Source: Desulfuromonadales bacterium
GTDB taxonomy: Bacteria > Desulfobacterota > Desulfuromonadia > Desulfuromonadales > Syntrophotaleaceae
Assembly (NCBI GenBank): GCA_030154185.1
Contig: JASKKK010000005.1
Coordinates: 16,493-80,492, forward strand
Direction: 5' to 3'
Length of the DNA: 64,000 bases
The translations under genes were made by a program, and so were the position numbers. Below are positions 1 through 9,742 of the stretch, piece by piece. How positions within the stretch are numbered: position 1 is the first letter of the stretch; the number at the start of each line of letters is the position of its first letter. The notes below the pieces were generated by a model that was not told the origin of the DNA, ran no database searches, and saw only the letters and a list, made by a program, of their open reading frames with translations.

Positions 1-1
1 G

Positions 2-1405
2 CTGGTGCTGGAGCAGGTCCCTTTCAATCTGATCGAGGTTGTCGAAGAACCTTTCACCCTGCTTTCCAAAAACGCCCAGGATAAAAATATCGCGATGATC
101 TGCCGCATCGATCCCGGCACACCGATTTCGCTCCTCGGTGATCCTGCCCGCCTGAGGCAGATTCTATTCAATTTATTGGGGAATGCGGTTAAGTTCACAA
201 CCGAAGGAGAGGTGGTTGTACGCGTCGGTTGCCGGGATGAAAACTGTGCAAGCGCCATGATCTATCTGGAAGTAAAAGATACCGGCATCGGCATCGATCC
301 CAGCTACAACAAGGATGTTTTCGAGTCTTTTTCGCAGGCGGATAGCTCGACGACACGCCATTTCGGCGGCACAGGTCTCGGGTTGGCCATTGTAAAACAG
401 TTATTGGATCTTATGAATGGTCGCATTTGCCTGGAAAGCGCCGTTCATGAAGGATCTGTCTTTACCTGCACCATCCGTTTTCCTAAACATGAAGATCTGC
501 GCTGGCTTGACGGTTTCGCAACACATCAGCATCGAGAGGCGTCTGTGATGGTGGTCGATCCCCATCATGGGGTGCGGGAGATGCTGGTTGAGCAGCTGGC
601 GGCCCTGGGGCTGCATGTCGGTGCCGTGGATTCAGCCGAGGAGGCATGCCGACGGTTGAAAACAGCAACCCAACGGGGAGAGAACTATAATCTGGTTCTG
701 GTCGATGCGGCGATCTATGGAGAAAGCACAAGCTTGCAACAGGTCTGTACGGTTTCATCTGCACAGGGTTGCCGCTGGGTTCAAATGGCTTATCGAGGCA
801 CCATGGGCGTAATGCCGGAGTCCGCAACGATTTTCGACCGTCTGCCAAAACCGGTGTGTCCTTCCCAACTGCGCAATCTCGTGCTCAGGTTATTGAAGAA
901 CCATGCAGGCACGGAGGAGAAGCCCGCTGTGCCAAAAGAGTATTCGAGCAGCAAGGATGCGGAGGCCATGTCTGCGGTACGGGTGCTTCTGGCCGAAGAT
1001 AATCCCACCACCCGCAAGATGATCTGCATCAGTCTGAACAGTCGTCATTGCAAGGTGGTGGCGGTAGAAAACGGGCAGCAGGCGCTGGACGAGGGAACGA
1101 GCAAAACCTTCGACATCATACTCATGGATTGTCAGATGCCGTTGATGGACGGATTTCAGGCCACGGCCGAATTACGTGGTGCAGGTGTGAAAACCCCCAT
1201 TGTCGGCCTTACGGCTCATTCACAGGAGGAAGCCTCCATTCTCTGCAAACGCGCCGGCATGGATGATTGCCTGGCAAAACCCTTTAAGCATAAACATTTA
1301 TATCTGCTGGTAGATAAATGGACGGCAAAGAAAACCCCGAAAACATCCATGAAGGAGCCGATCAGTCTTAACGACGGCATGGTATGCAATGCGTCCAAAG
1401 ATTAA
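2..1405 (+). CDS. Hybrid sensor histidine kinase, 3' part (5' end outside window)
   Basis: Signal-transduction kinase that would autophosphorylate on a His upstream of the window and pass phosphate to receiver domains. The frame is open from the first codon, so the gene is cut by the window edge. A HATPase domain is visible, numbering from the GTG at position 5: N-box around Asn60, G1 box DTGIGI near residue 92 and G2 box GGTGLGLAI near 121-129. A degenerate receiver follows at about 180-295; it keeps an acceptor-like Asp and a KP motif but lacks the usual Thr. A canonical C-terminal receiver spans about 322-440 (AEDN acidic pair, acceptor Asp375 in LMDCQMP, Lys in AKPF). The stop lies 17 nt inside the next gene, suggesting co-transcription. 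The sensor input is not visible. Confidence 0.9.
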   Translation: MVLEQVPFNLIEVVEEPFTLLSKNAQDKNIAMICRIDPGTPISLLGDPARLRQILFNLLGNAVKFTTEGEVVVRVGCRDENCASAMIYLEVKDTGIGIDPSYNKDVFESFSQADSSTTRHFGGTGLGLAIVKQLLDLMNGRICLESAVHEGSVFTCTIRFPKHEDLRWLDGFATHQHREASVMVVDPHHGVREMLVEQLAALGLHVGAVDSAEEACRRLKTATQRGENYNLVLVDAAIYGESTSLQQVCTVSSAQGCRWVQMAYRGTMGVMPESATIFDRLPKPVCPSQLRNLVLRLLKNHAGTEEKPAVPKEYSSSKDAEAMSAVRVLLAEDNPTTRKMICISLNSRHCKVVAVENGQQALDEGTSKTFDIILMDCQMPLMDGFQATAELRGAGVKTPIVGLTAHSQEEASILCKRAGMDDCLAKPFKHKHLYLLVDKWTAKKTPKTSMKEPISLNDGMVCNASKD

Positions 1406-3530
1406 CAGGGTTGGTCTCATCATCGGTTTTTGCATTGTGTCCTATCTGGGACTGATTTTTTTTCTGCTGGCGAGTATCTTTAAACCGGAAGTGCCTGCAG
1501 ATGATTTGATGGTTCGTTCCATTGTTGAACAATCAGGCACCGCTGCAAAAGGTTTTTCCTTAAAACTCCAAGGGCAAGGGTTTTCTTCCGATATGCAGGC
1601 TTATTTAAGTCTGGACATTGGGAATCGCTTTGCCCTCGTCGGCAACAAACCGAGTTGGGGCATTGCAAAGAGTGTCGAAGCCAGGGGAAGCCTTTGTTTT
1701 GTCTGTGATACGGTGCGGGGGCTTCAGGTTTTTGATATGCAGAATCCCTCGCGTCCTGAAATTATCGGTTCCCTGGCCGTTGCGGAGCGCGCCTGGGATC
1801 TGACCGTGCTGGAGGATCGCGTTTTTATCGCCGCAGGAGAGGGCGGAATCCATATCGTCTCGATCCAAAATCCGGCCAAACCCGAACTCCTTGCCACTGT
1901 CGACACGCCCGGCAAGGCTCTCGATATATGGGCGGAGGCGGACCGTCTGTATGTGGCGGATGACGCAAAGGGCGTGCATATCGTCGATTGGCGTAACCGG
2001 CCACGTATCGTATCCTCCGTGCAAACTCCCGGACGGGCAACAGGACTTTGGAAAGATGGTGAGTATCTGTATGTTGCCGATCAGCGGGCCGGATTACAGG
2101 TCGTGCATTGTCCGTTGCGCAAGCCGCCCCGATTGATCGGTACGGTGGACACTTCCGGAGTTGCCACAAGCGTTACGGTTCTGGATGGCGTCGCTTATGT
2201 AGCCGATCGCCACGGTGGAATCCAGGCCATATCCGTGGAAAACCCCGCCCGACCGGAAATATTGAGCACGACGGCCACATTGGGGCAGGCGCGCAGCTTG
2301 AAATGGTTTGGCGATTTCCTTTGGGCGGCGGCCGATTATGGGGGCGTACAGGTTTTTCAGCGGGGGGAGGGGTGCCGCCTGCATCTGCTTGGCATAATCG
2401 ACACCCCCGGAGTGGCATGGGATGTGGCAGGTGTGGACCGACACGTCGTAGTCGCCGACGGCAAGCGCGGGTTGCAAGTTGTCGACATGAAACATGTTCC
2501 CCGGCTAACGGTGCCCAAGGCTCTCGATATCTGCGGGGTGGCTCAGGGGCTTGCCGCCGAAGGTGGACAAATTTTTGTAGCAGGCGGTTCGCAGGGACTG
2601 CAGATTCTATCCAACGAGCGCGATCGACTCCGTCTCCTGGAAACCGTCGATACACCCGGCAAGGCGATCGATGTGGGAATTTGCTGCGGCCGTGCGTTCG
2701 TTGCGGATGACTCCGGCGGGGTGCATGCGATTGCGCTGGATGGCAGCCACAGCGAAATCGTCGATTCGGTTTTTCTGCCGGGAAAACTTAAAAGGATCGT
2801 CTGTTCCCGGGAGATCCTTTTCGCGGCCGATTTGAAAGGTACCCTGCATCTCATTAATGCCAAGCCGGGCGAGAAAATGCATCCGATCGCTTCTCTTTCC
2901 GTCCCGACTCCCCTGCTGGATGTTGCGGTTGTGAACGGGTACGCATACCTTGCGTGTGGCTCGGCTGGCACCTTTATCGCCGATGTTCGCCGGCCTGATA
3001 AAGCGCGGCTGGTGGGAAAAGTCGGGCTGCCGGACTATATTCTCCCTTTTGCCTGCGCGACCACTTTGTCTGTGACCGAAAGGCAGCTTTATGTCGCAAA
3101 CGGTCGAGCCGGAATCCAGGTTTACGACCTGAGCCGCGGAGACAAACCCCAAACCGTCGGTTCACTCAGCACCCTCGGTTATGCCGTTTCCCTGGCGGTC
3201 TCCGGCGAGCATGTTTACGTGGATGACCTTCGCAGCGGCTTGCAGGTAGTCGATTGTCGCAGGCCGAACAGTTTGCAGATTCTGGGAAATCTGGGTGCAA
3301 ACATCAAGGCGAAAGGAATGATCGTCGTAGGTGATGAGCTGTTCGTAACATCGAGTATGGGAGGCGTTCTGGCTCTGCCGCTGCCTTTGCAGGCATCGCA
3401 CATCAAAAGGGACGGCCCGCGGTATCTCGAAGTTCGATTCCCCCCGTTACCCAGAGCCGGATCGTACAGCCTTTCGCTCTCCGACGGAAAGAAGAATCTG
3501 GTTCTTCCGCATGCAATCGTTTCACCGTAG
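1389..3530 (+). CDS. Membrane-anchored LVIVD-repeat beta-propeller protein
   Basis: A 713-residue protein of unknown role. The N-terminus has one hydrophobic segment at about residues 8-32, so it is probably tethered to a membrane with the bulk outside the cytoplasm. The rest is dominated by short repeats of the form xLYVADxxxGLQVVD, matching the LVIVD family, commonly joined by VDTPGKA-like linkers. I count about 14 units, enough for two seven-bladed propellers. Short Ig/IPT-like stretches precede and follow the repeats. The start overlaps the kinase gene by 17 nt and lacks a clear ribosome site, consistent with translational coupling. LVIVD proteins are often surface or periplasmic, but no ligand is established, so function stays open. 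Confidence 0.8.
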   Translation: MRPKINRVGLIIGFCIVSYLGLIFFLLASIFKPEVPADDLMVRSIVEQSGTAAKGFSLKLQGQGFSSDMQAYLSLDIGNRFALVGNKPSWGIAKSVEARGSLCFVCDTVRGLQVFDMQNPSRPEIIGSLAVAERAWDLTVLEDRVFIAAGEGGIHIVSIQNPAKPELLATVDTPGKALDIWAEADRLYVADDAKGVHIVDWRNRPRIVSSVQTPGRATGLWKDGEYLYVADQRAGLQVVHCPLRKPPRLIGTVDTSGVATSVTVLDGVAYVADRHGGIQAISVENPARPEILSTTATLGQARSLKWFGDFLWAAADYGGVQVFQRGEGCRLHLLGIIDTPGVAWDVAGVDRHVVVADGKRGLQVVDMKHVPRLTVPKALDICGVAQGLAAEGGQIFVAGGSQGLQILSNERDRLRLLETVDTPGKAIDVGICCGRAFVADDSGGVHAIALDGSHSEIVDSVFLPGKLKRIVCSREILFAADLKGTLHLINAKPGEKMHPIASLSVPTPLLDVAVVNGYAYLACGSAGTFIADVRRPDKARLVGKVGLPDYILPFACATTLSVTERQLYVANGRAGIQVYDLSRGDKPQTVGSLSTLGYAVSLAVSGEHVYVDDLRSGLQVVDCRRPNSLQILGNLGANIKAKGMIVVGDELFVTSSMGGVLALPLPLQASHIKRDGPRYLEVRFPPLPRAGSYSLSLSDGKKNLVLPHAIVSP

Positions 3531-3543
3531 CGCAGCCATGCCG

Positions 3544-6006
3544 TTAAAAGTAATATTTGGCACCGAGCCAGACCTGTCTTCCCAGTTCATAACTGTCTTC
3601 GCCTGTCGCAACTTTTTTGTTCAGAAGATTGAGTATCTCCAGATTCAGCACCAGTTGCTGGCCGCGCCATGAAAAGGTGCGCCAGTCGATGGTGCAGTCG
3701 ATCGTTATCGCACCTCCCCGTTTGACTTTTTCGTAGATGGGGATGCCGAGCTCCTCGTGTTTCCGATGGGTGTCTTCCAGGGCTTGATAGCCGCTGCGAT
3801 ATTTCAACAGGCTGCTGAAGGTGATGCCGTAAGGGAACTGGCCGATGTACAGCAGGCTGACAAGCCATGGACGATTGAAATCCTTGCGTGGCAACTGGCT
3901 TTTGGAAAGGATTTGACCGTCATACCAGACGTCTTCGTCGAGATCCTCTTGTTCCCAGAGCTCGTCATACGATTCGTTGCTCGAGGTGGTTTCCTGATAG
4001 GTTCCGGAAAGGCTGAGATAGTGGTTGCGCCATTGCCCCTCCCAGCTCAGGCGGTAGCTTTCGTGGCGACTGCGGCCGTTGTTGTCAAGACTGTAGTACC
4101 AGAAGCCGTCGGGTTGCCTGTCGCTGAAGGCCATGCCGAACGCGTCCTTGCCTTGGCGTTGCACGTATTTGAACACTGCCTTGCCGCCGAAAATATGTTG
4201 TTCAAGGCCGATCACATATTCATCGGCATAGGGTGTCTTGAGAGAGGCAAAACTGGTGGCGGTCGTATTGTTTTTCCAAAAGGTCCACGATCCTTCGCTC
4301 GGGCGTTGCTCCCAGTAACTTGACGGAGTGTCATCCCGCAGTTTGTAGGTCAGGAGGGTGGAGGCATAGTAGCGATTGATGCCTCCGACGAGAACCGTCC
4401 GACCGTTGCCGAAAACGTCGAAAGCGGCGGCGAGACGGGGAGCCAGATTGAAGTTCCGCATGAAATCGTCGTACGATAAACGCAGACCGGGACGCACTTC
4501 CAGGCGGCGGTAGTGAAGGATGTCTTCGATATAAAAGGCTAATTGTCGCAGAGTTGCCTGTGCCTGGTGTTTTTTAAAGACTTTGCGTTTTGCGGAGCCG
4601 TCCAGGTAGTAGTAATACAAATAGCTGGTTTCATCGCGTCGGGAGGTGCCCCGAATATGCTGTAAATCGAAGCCGGTGTTTATCTCATGGGAAACCGTAC
4701 CGGTCAAAAAGCGATGGAACTCCAGATCGGTTTTGAATTGGAAGGTCTGCTGTTTCTTTTCGAGGTCTCCGACAAAGCCTTCCTGTTTCCAGCTGCCGTC
4801 CGTTTTTTGCGTAAGGATCAAGTCGGGCGGGCCTTCGCGGGAATTTTTACCTTCAGTGTAACCTGCCTGCAGGCGCAGATCGGCAAAGGGCAGGGCGGTT
4901 CGATATTCGGCATTTGCCATATAAGCGCCGCCGAAGATTGTGAAATCACTGTCCAGATAATCTTTTTTGAAATACCTCCCTTCGTAGGGGCTGTAGACCC
5001 AACTCAAGCTCAGTTCGGACGAAAGCGTCGGTTCGCTTGCCAGTTTGATCAGGAAGGTTTCGTTGCGGCGGTGCTGGTTCCGGGTTTTGTCGAGATGTCG
5101 CAGTGGGATGGTGGCGAGCTGCAGTCGATACGCTGCCAGCAAACGCAGGTGGCTGGTGACAGGAAGGTGAATGTCGAAGCCGGCATGATGCTTTTTAAAT
5201 TTCGGCTGCAGCTTATGGTCTTCGGAATTCTCGAATGCGGTTTTTTCTGAAGGTGCTATATGAAATTCTGTCCAGGCATCGCGCGTGGTGCGATAGAAAA
5301 GACTGCCGCCGAATTCATAGCCGGGTTCAATGGTTGCAGCCTGGACCACGCCTCCCTTGAAATCGCCAAAACTGGCGGGAACGTTGCTGTCGTGCAGGGT
5401 GATTCGATCGACCAGGGAGGCGTCCAGGAATATTTGCTGGGCATGGCCCGGTACATTGTCGTGGCTGAGCGGGTTGTCGGCATCGGGGTCCAGCAGGCTG
5501 TTGTTGCCCAAACCGTCGATCATGAAGTTGTTTTCGAAGCTTTTGCCCCCGGCGATGGATACGGCGGAGGGAACGATTTCGCCTCCCCGGGTCGACAGGT
5601 TTGCAGTTTCGCTGTATTGGATATCGGGTAAAAAGGACAGGATCTCGTTGATATTGCCGTTGCGGCAGGGAAATCTGTCGATGATGGTCTTGTCGACGGT
5701 TTTCGATGCGTCGGTCAAAGGGTCCTGCCGCCCGTGCACCACGATGGCCGGCAACGTCGCCGTCTCGGGAGATTCGGTAGCTTTTGCGGGGGCAGACGGT
5801 TCCGCTGCTGAGGCATTGCTGAAGAAAGGTCCACCTGTTAAATCAATCGCAAACAGAAAGAAGATGGTCATTGCAAGCAGTCCGATACCGATTTGCCGGA
5901 AAAAGCTTGTGCCGGATGCGGTGTCGCCTGTTCGTCGCGATGCGGTCATGCGGAGTGCTTTGGAAAACGCGGACAGGGAAAGACATGTAAAAAAAAATAT
6001 CTTCAT
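3544..6006 (-). CDS. TonB-dependent outer-membrane receptor
   Basis: Outer-membrane active transporter of unknown substrate, 820 residues from the ATG at 6006. A hydrophobic core (IGIGLLAMTIFF) followed by SNASA-A looks like a signal peptide. The N-terminal extension before it is long, so the ATG at 5949 is an alternative start, and a GTG at 6078 is possible but less likely. LPAIVVHG resembles a TonB box, and a plug domain follows (about 85-240). The remainder is aromatic-rich alternating beta-strand sequence ending in Tyr-Tyr-Phe, the usual barrel-insertion signal. It converges on the LVIVD gene with only 13 nt between stops. No siderophore or cobalamin genes lie nearby to suggest a ligand. 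Confidence 0.85.
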   Translation of the reverse strand: MKIFFFTCLSLSAFSKALRMTASRRTGDTASGTSFFRQIGIGLLAMTIFFLFAIDLTGGPFFSNASAAEPSAPAKATESPETATLPAIVVHGRQDPLTDASKTVDKTIIDRFPCRNGNINEILSFLPDIQYSETANLSTRGGEIVPSAVSIAGGKSFENNFMIDGLGNNSLLDPDADNPLSHDNVPGHAQQIFLDASLVDRITLHDSNVPASFGDFKGGVVQAATIEPGYEFGGSLFYRTTRDAWTEFHIAPSEKTAFENSEDHKLQPKFKKHHAGFDIHLPVTSHLRLLAAYRLQLATIPLRHLDKTRNQHRRNETFLIKLASEPTLSSELSLSWVYSPYEGRYFKKDYLDSDFTIFGGAYMANAEYRTALPFADLRLQAGYTEGKNSREGPPDLILTQKTDGSWKQEGFVGDLEKKQQTFQFKTDLEFHRFLTGTVSHEINTGFDLQHIRGTSRRDETSYLYYYYLDGSAKRKVFKKHQAQATLRQLAFYIEDILHYRRLEVRPGLRLSYDDFMRNFNLAPRLAAAFDVFGNGRTVLVGGINRYYASTLLTYKLRDDTPSSYWEQRPSEGSWTFWKNNTTATSFASLKTPYADEYVIGLEQHIFGGKAVFKYVQRQGKDAFGMAFSDRQPDGFWYYSLDNNGRSRHESYRLSWEGQWRNHYLSLSGTYQETTSSNESYDELWEQEDLDEDVWYDGQILSKSQLPRKDFNRPWLVSLLYIGQFPYGITFSSLLKYRSGYQALEDTHRKHEELGIPIYEKVKRGGAITIDCTIDWRTFSWRGQQLVLNLEILNLLNKKVATGEDSYELGRQVWLGAKYYF

Positions 6007-6086
6007 GGTAAGTCGTTCTGAAGAAACATTCCATTGAAAGTAATATGTTCGCTGGTCTGCATCTTTTATCACAACCACTACCGCTA

Positions 6087-6149
6087 TTGACAGAAAAATG
6101 CATGCAAAAACATATAGTTATTAACTGTTAATTAGCACATGTTGCATGC
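6087..6149. promoter_or_regulatory. Promoter-like boxes with nested palindrome between the TonB receptor and kdsB
   Basis: TTGACA at 6087-6092 is followed, 18 nt later, by the weak -10-like box CATATA. Around it lies an outer inverted repeat, GCATGCAA (6100-6107) against TTGCATGC (6142-6149), enclosing a smaller one, TTAAC-T-GTTAA (6121-6131). The arms could be a regulator operator serving the divergent receptor gene, or the stem of a short RNA that ends at the terminator just downstream. No regulator gene is adjacent. Confidence 0.4.
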
Positions 6150-6153
6150 TGGG

Positions 6154-6184
6154 CCGAAACCCTCTGCAGAGGGTTTCGGTTTTT
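6154..6184 (+). terminator. Rho-independent terminator upstream of kdsB
   Basis: A perfect 12-bp stem, CCGAAACCCTCT against AGAGGGTTTCGG, with a minimal loop is followed by TTTTT on the + strand only. It lies between divergently placed genes, so it does not end any recognised + strand gene. It may close a short transcript starting near 6120 or insulate kdsB. Confidence 0.8.
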
Positions 6185-6208
6185 CTGCAACAAGTCCATG
6201 CACCGTTC

Positions 6209-6237
6209 TTGACAAGCTTTGAACCTTTTCTTACTCT
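6209..6237 (+). promoter_or_regulatory. Predicted sigma-70 promoter for kdsB
   Basis: TTGACA (6209-6214), a 17-nt spacer and TACTCT (6232-6237). The -35 is consensus and the -10 keeps the key first, second and last bases. It implies a leader of about 185 nt before kdsB at 6428; no gene is supported inside that leader. Confidence 0.55.
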
Positions 6238-6427
6238 ACCAGCGATTTTTGCCTGACAGGTTGTTCGAAATCAGCCTGTGGACCCGTGGATGTGCGATCC
6301 GAAGCCTTTTGGCCTGGCAAACTCGCGATTTTATAGGCAAGACGGATTTATTGTCCTTGTCCCTTCGCGTCGAAAAGGCCAGGGAAGGGTTTTTTGCGCA
6401 TTCTGCCAGAAAGGAAGACTTTCAGAC

Positions 6428-7183
6428 ATGTCGATTACCGCAGTCATACCAGCTCGTTATGCTTCCTCGCGTTTTCCGGGAAAGCCGCTTGCCCCTATTC
6501 TGGGAAAAACGATGATTCAGCGGGTATATGAGCAAACTGCGCAGGCAGTCGGTGTCGACAGGGTGGTGGTTGCTACCGACGATATCCGGATTGCCGAGGA
6601 AGTGTCCGGTTTCGGCGGCGAAGTGCAGATGACCCGGGCGGATCATGCTACCGGAACCGATCGACTTGCCGAAGTGACGGCCAGACTCGATACCGATTTG
6701 GTAATCAATGTCCAGGGGGATGAGCCCCTGATAGACCCTCGTATGATAGAAGCGGCTGTCGCGCCTCTGGCAGCCGATGCTCGGATTCCCATGGGCACGC
6801 TGAAAACCCCCTTGCTGAGCTGGGATGAATACCGTGATCCCAATGTCGTCAAGGTCGTGACCGACGGTCGCGGTTTGGCTCTCTACTTTTCCCGCGCTCC
6901 GATACCTTACCCCCGGGACCTGGCGGTGGAGACTGCGGAGGTGCAACCGTCTTCTCTCGGCTTGTTCCGCCATGTGGGTCTGTACGTCTATAGAAAGGAC
7001 TTTCTGCTCAAGTTTGCCGCACTGCCGGCTTCTCCCCTGGAAAAACTTGAAAAACTCGAACAACTGCGGGCTCTGGAAAACGGATATGCCATACGCGTTG
7101 TTGAAACGGACTTGGTCAGTCTCGGGGTTGATACCCCTGATGACCTGATGAGGGTGGAAGCTTATCTGCGGGAGCATGGATAG
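6428..7183 (+). CDS. kdsB: 3-deoxy-manno-octulosonate cytidylyltransferase (CMP-Kdo synthetase)
   Basis: Activates Kdo with CTP to CMP-Kdo for lipid A-core assembly, in the cytoplasm. The 251-residue length matches the family (about 250). The N-terminal nucleotide-binding motif VIPARYASSRFPGKPL, the NVQGDEPLI motif and the late VDTPDDL motif are all present. The ATG at 6428 is chosen because the conserved motif begins at once and AGGAAG lies just upstream; the longer open frame has no homologous look. It opens a block with pyrG (CTP supply) and kdsA/D/C, the rest of the Kdo pathway. Confidence 0.96.
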   Translation: MSITAVIPARYASSRFPGKPLAPILGKTMIQRVYEQTAQAVGVDRVVVATDDIRIAEEVSGFGGEVQMTRADHATGTDRLAEVTARLDTDLVINVQGDEPLIDPRMIEAAVAPLAADARIPMGTLKTPLLSWDEYRDPNVVKVVTDGRGLALYFSRAPIPYPRDLAVETAEVQPSSLGLFRHVGLYVYRKDFLLKFAALPASPLEKLEKLEQLRALENGYAIRVVETDLVSLGVDTPDDLMRVEAYLREHG

Positions 7184-7208
7184 ATTGCGGGCCGGGGATT
7201 TTTGATGC

Positions 7209-7237
7209 TTTAAATCTCGGTACATTCCGTGTAGAAT
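7209..7237 (+). promoter_or_regulatory. Predicted sigma-70 promoter for pyrG
   Basis: TTTAAA (7209-7214), a 17-nt spacer and TAGAAT (7232-7237, five of six -10 bases). It sits in the 119-nt gap between kdsB and pyrG and would give a leader of about 60 nt. Confidence 0.55.
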
Positions 7238-7254
7238 CAATTTTTTCGTTTTGA

Positions 7255-8907
<1,653 letters not shown>

Positions 8908-8908
8908 G

Positions 8909-9742
8909 ATGCCTGCTGCATTGAAGGTGGCCGATGTTGTTTTCGGTGGCGAACAGCCCCTGGTTCTGATCGCCGGGCCATGCGTCATGGAGGACGAGAC
9001 GCAGACCCTGACCATTGCTCGGCAACTGGCGGAACTGCAACGGGAACTCGGGGTCGGCGTGGTCTTCAAGGCCTCCTTTGACAAGGCCAACCGGACCTCG
9101 CTATCGGCCTATCGCGGCCCCGGTCTGCAGGAAGGTCTGCGGATACTGGACAAGGTCAGGCAGGAGACCGGTCTGCCATTGCTGTCCGACGTTCACGATG
9201 TCGGACAGGTGGATGCCGCCGCCGGGGTGCTCGACATTCTTCAAATTCCGGCCTTTCTGTGCCGTCAGACCGATCTTCTGCTGGCTGCCGGACGCAGTGG
9301 CAAGATCGTCAACATTAAAAAAGGGCAATTTCTGGCACCCTGGGATATGGCCAACGCCGTGACCAAGGTCGCCTCGACAGGTAACGAGCGGATTCTTTTG
9401 ACCGAGCGCGGGACTTCCTTCGGTTACAACAATCTGGTCGTGGACATGCGTTCGCTTGCCATCATGCGCGAGACGGGATGTCCGGTTGTTTTCGACGCCA
9501 CCCATGCCGTACAGTTGCCGGGAGGCGCCGGGACCTCCTCCGGCGGTCAAAGGCAATACGTTGCAGCCTTGTCGCGTGCGGCGGTTGCCGTGGGGGTGGA
9601 CGGTCTGTTCTGGGAAGTCCATCCGGATCCCGATCATGCGTTGTGCGACGGCGCTAACTCCTTGCCGCTGGCCGAGGTGAAGGCAATCCTAAAAGAAATG
9701 TTGGCAATCGACGCTGTTATCAAAGGAAACACACAATCGTGA
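8909..9742 (+). CDS. kdsA: 3-deoxy-8-phosphooctulonate synthase
   Basis: Condenses arabinose-5-phosphate with phosphoenolpyruvate to Kdo-8-phosphate. 277 residues from the ATG at 8909; ATGs at 8894 and 8900 are in frame, but GGAG at 8897-8900 is spaced 8 nt from 8909. Motifs seen are LIAGPCVME, FKASFDKANRTS, NIKKGQF and DATHAVQLPGG. Cys25 in AGPCVME is the residue that marks the metal-dependent class of KdsA (as in Aquifex); the metal-free E. coli class has Asn there. The end overlaps kdsD by 4 nt, so the genes are probably translationally coupled. Confidence 0.95.
   Translation: MPAALKVADVVFGGEQPLVLIAGPCVMEDETQTLTIARQLAELQRELGVGVVFKASFDKANRTSLSAYRGPGLQEGLRILDKVRQETGLPLLSDVHDVGQVDAAAGVLDILQIPAFLCRQTDLLLAAGRSGKIVNIKKGQFLAPWDMANAVTKVASTGNERILLTERGTSFGYNNLVVDMRSLAIMRETGCPVVFDATHAVQLPGGAGTSSGGQRQYVAALSRAAVAVGVDGLFWEVHPDPDHALCDGANSLPLAEVKAILKEMLAIDAVIKGNTQS

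Noticed and set aside
4687..5250. Plus-strand open frames inside the TonB receptor gene
   Set aside because: Antisense shadows of a well-supported beta-barrel gene.
6219..6515. A 98-codon frame in the leader of kdsB, read out of frame with kdsB
   Set aside because: Begins inside the kdsB promoter region, overlaps the kdsB start in another frame and shows no motif.
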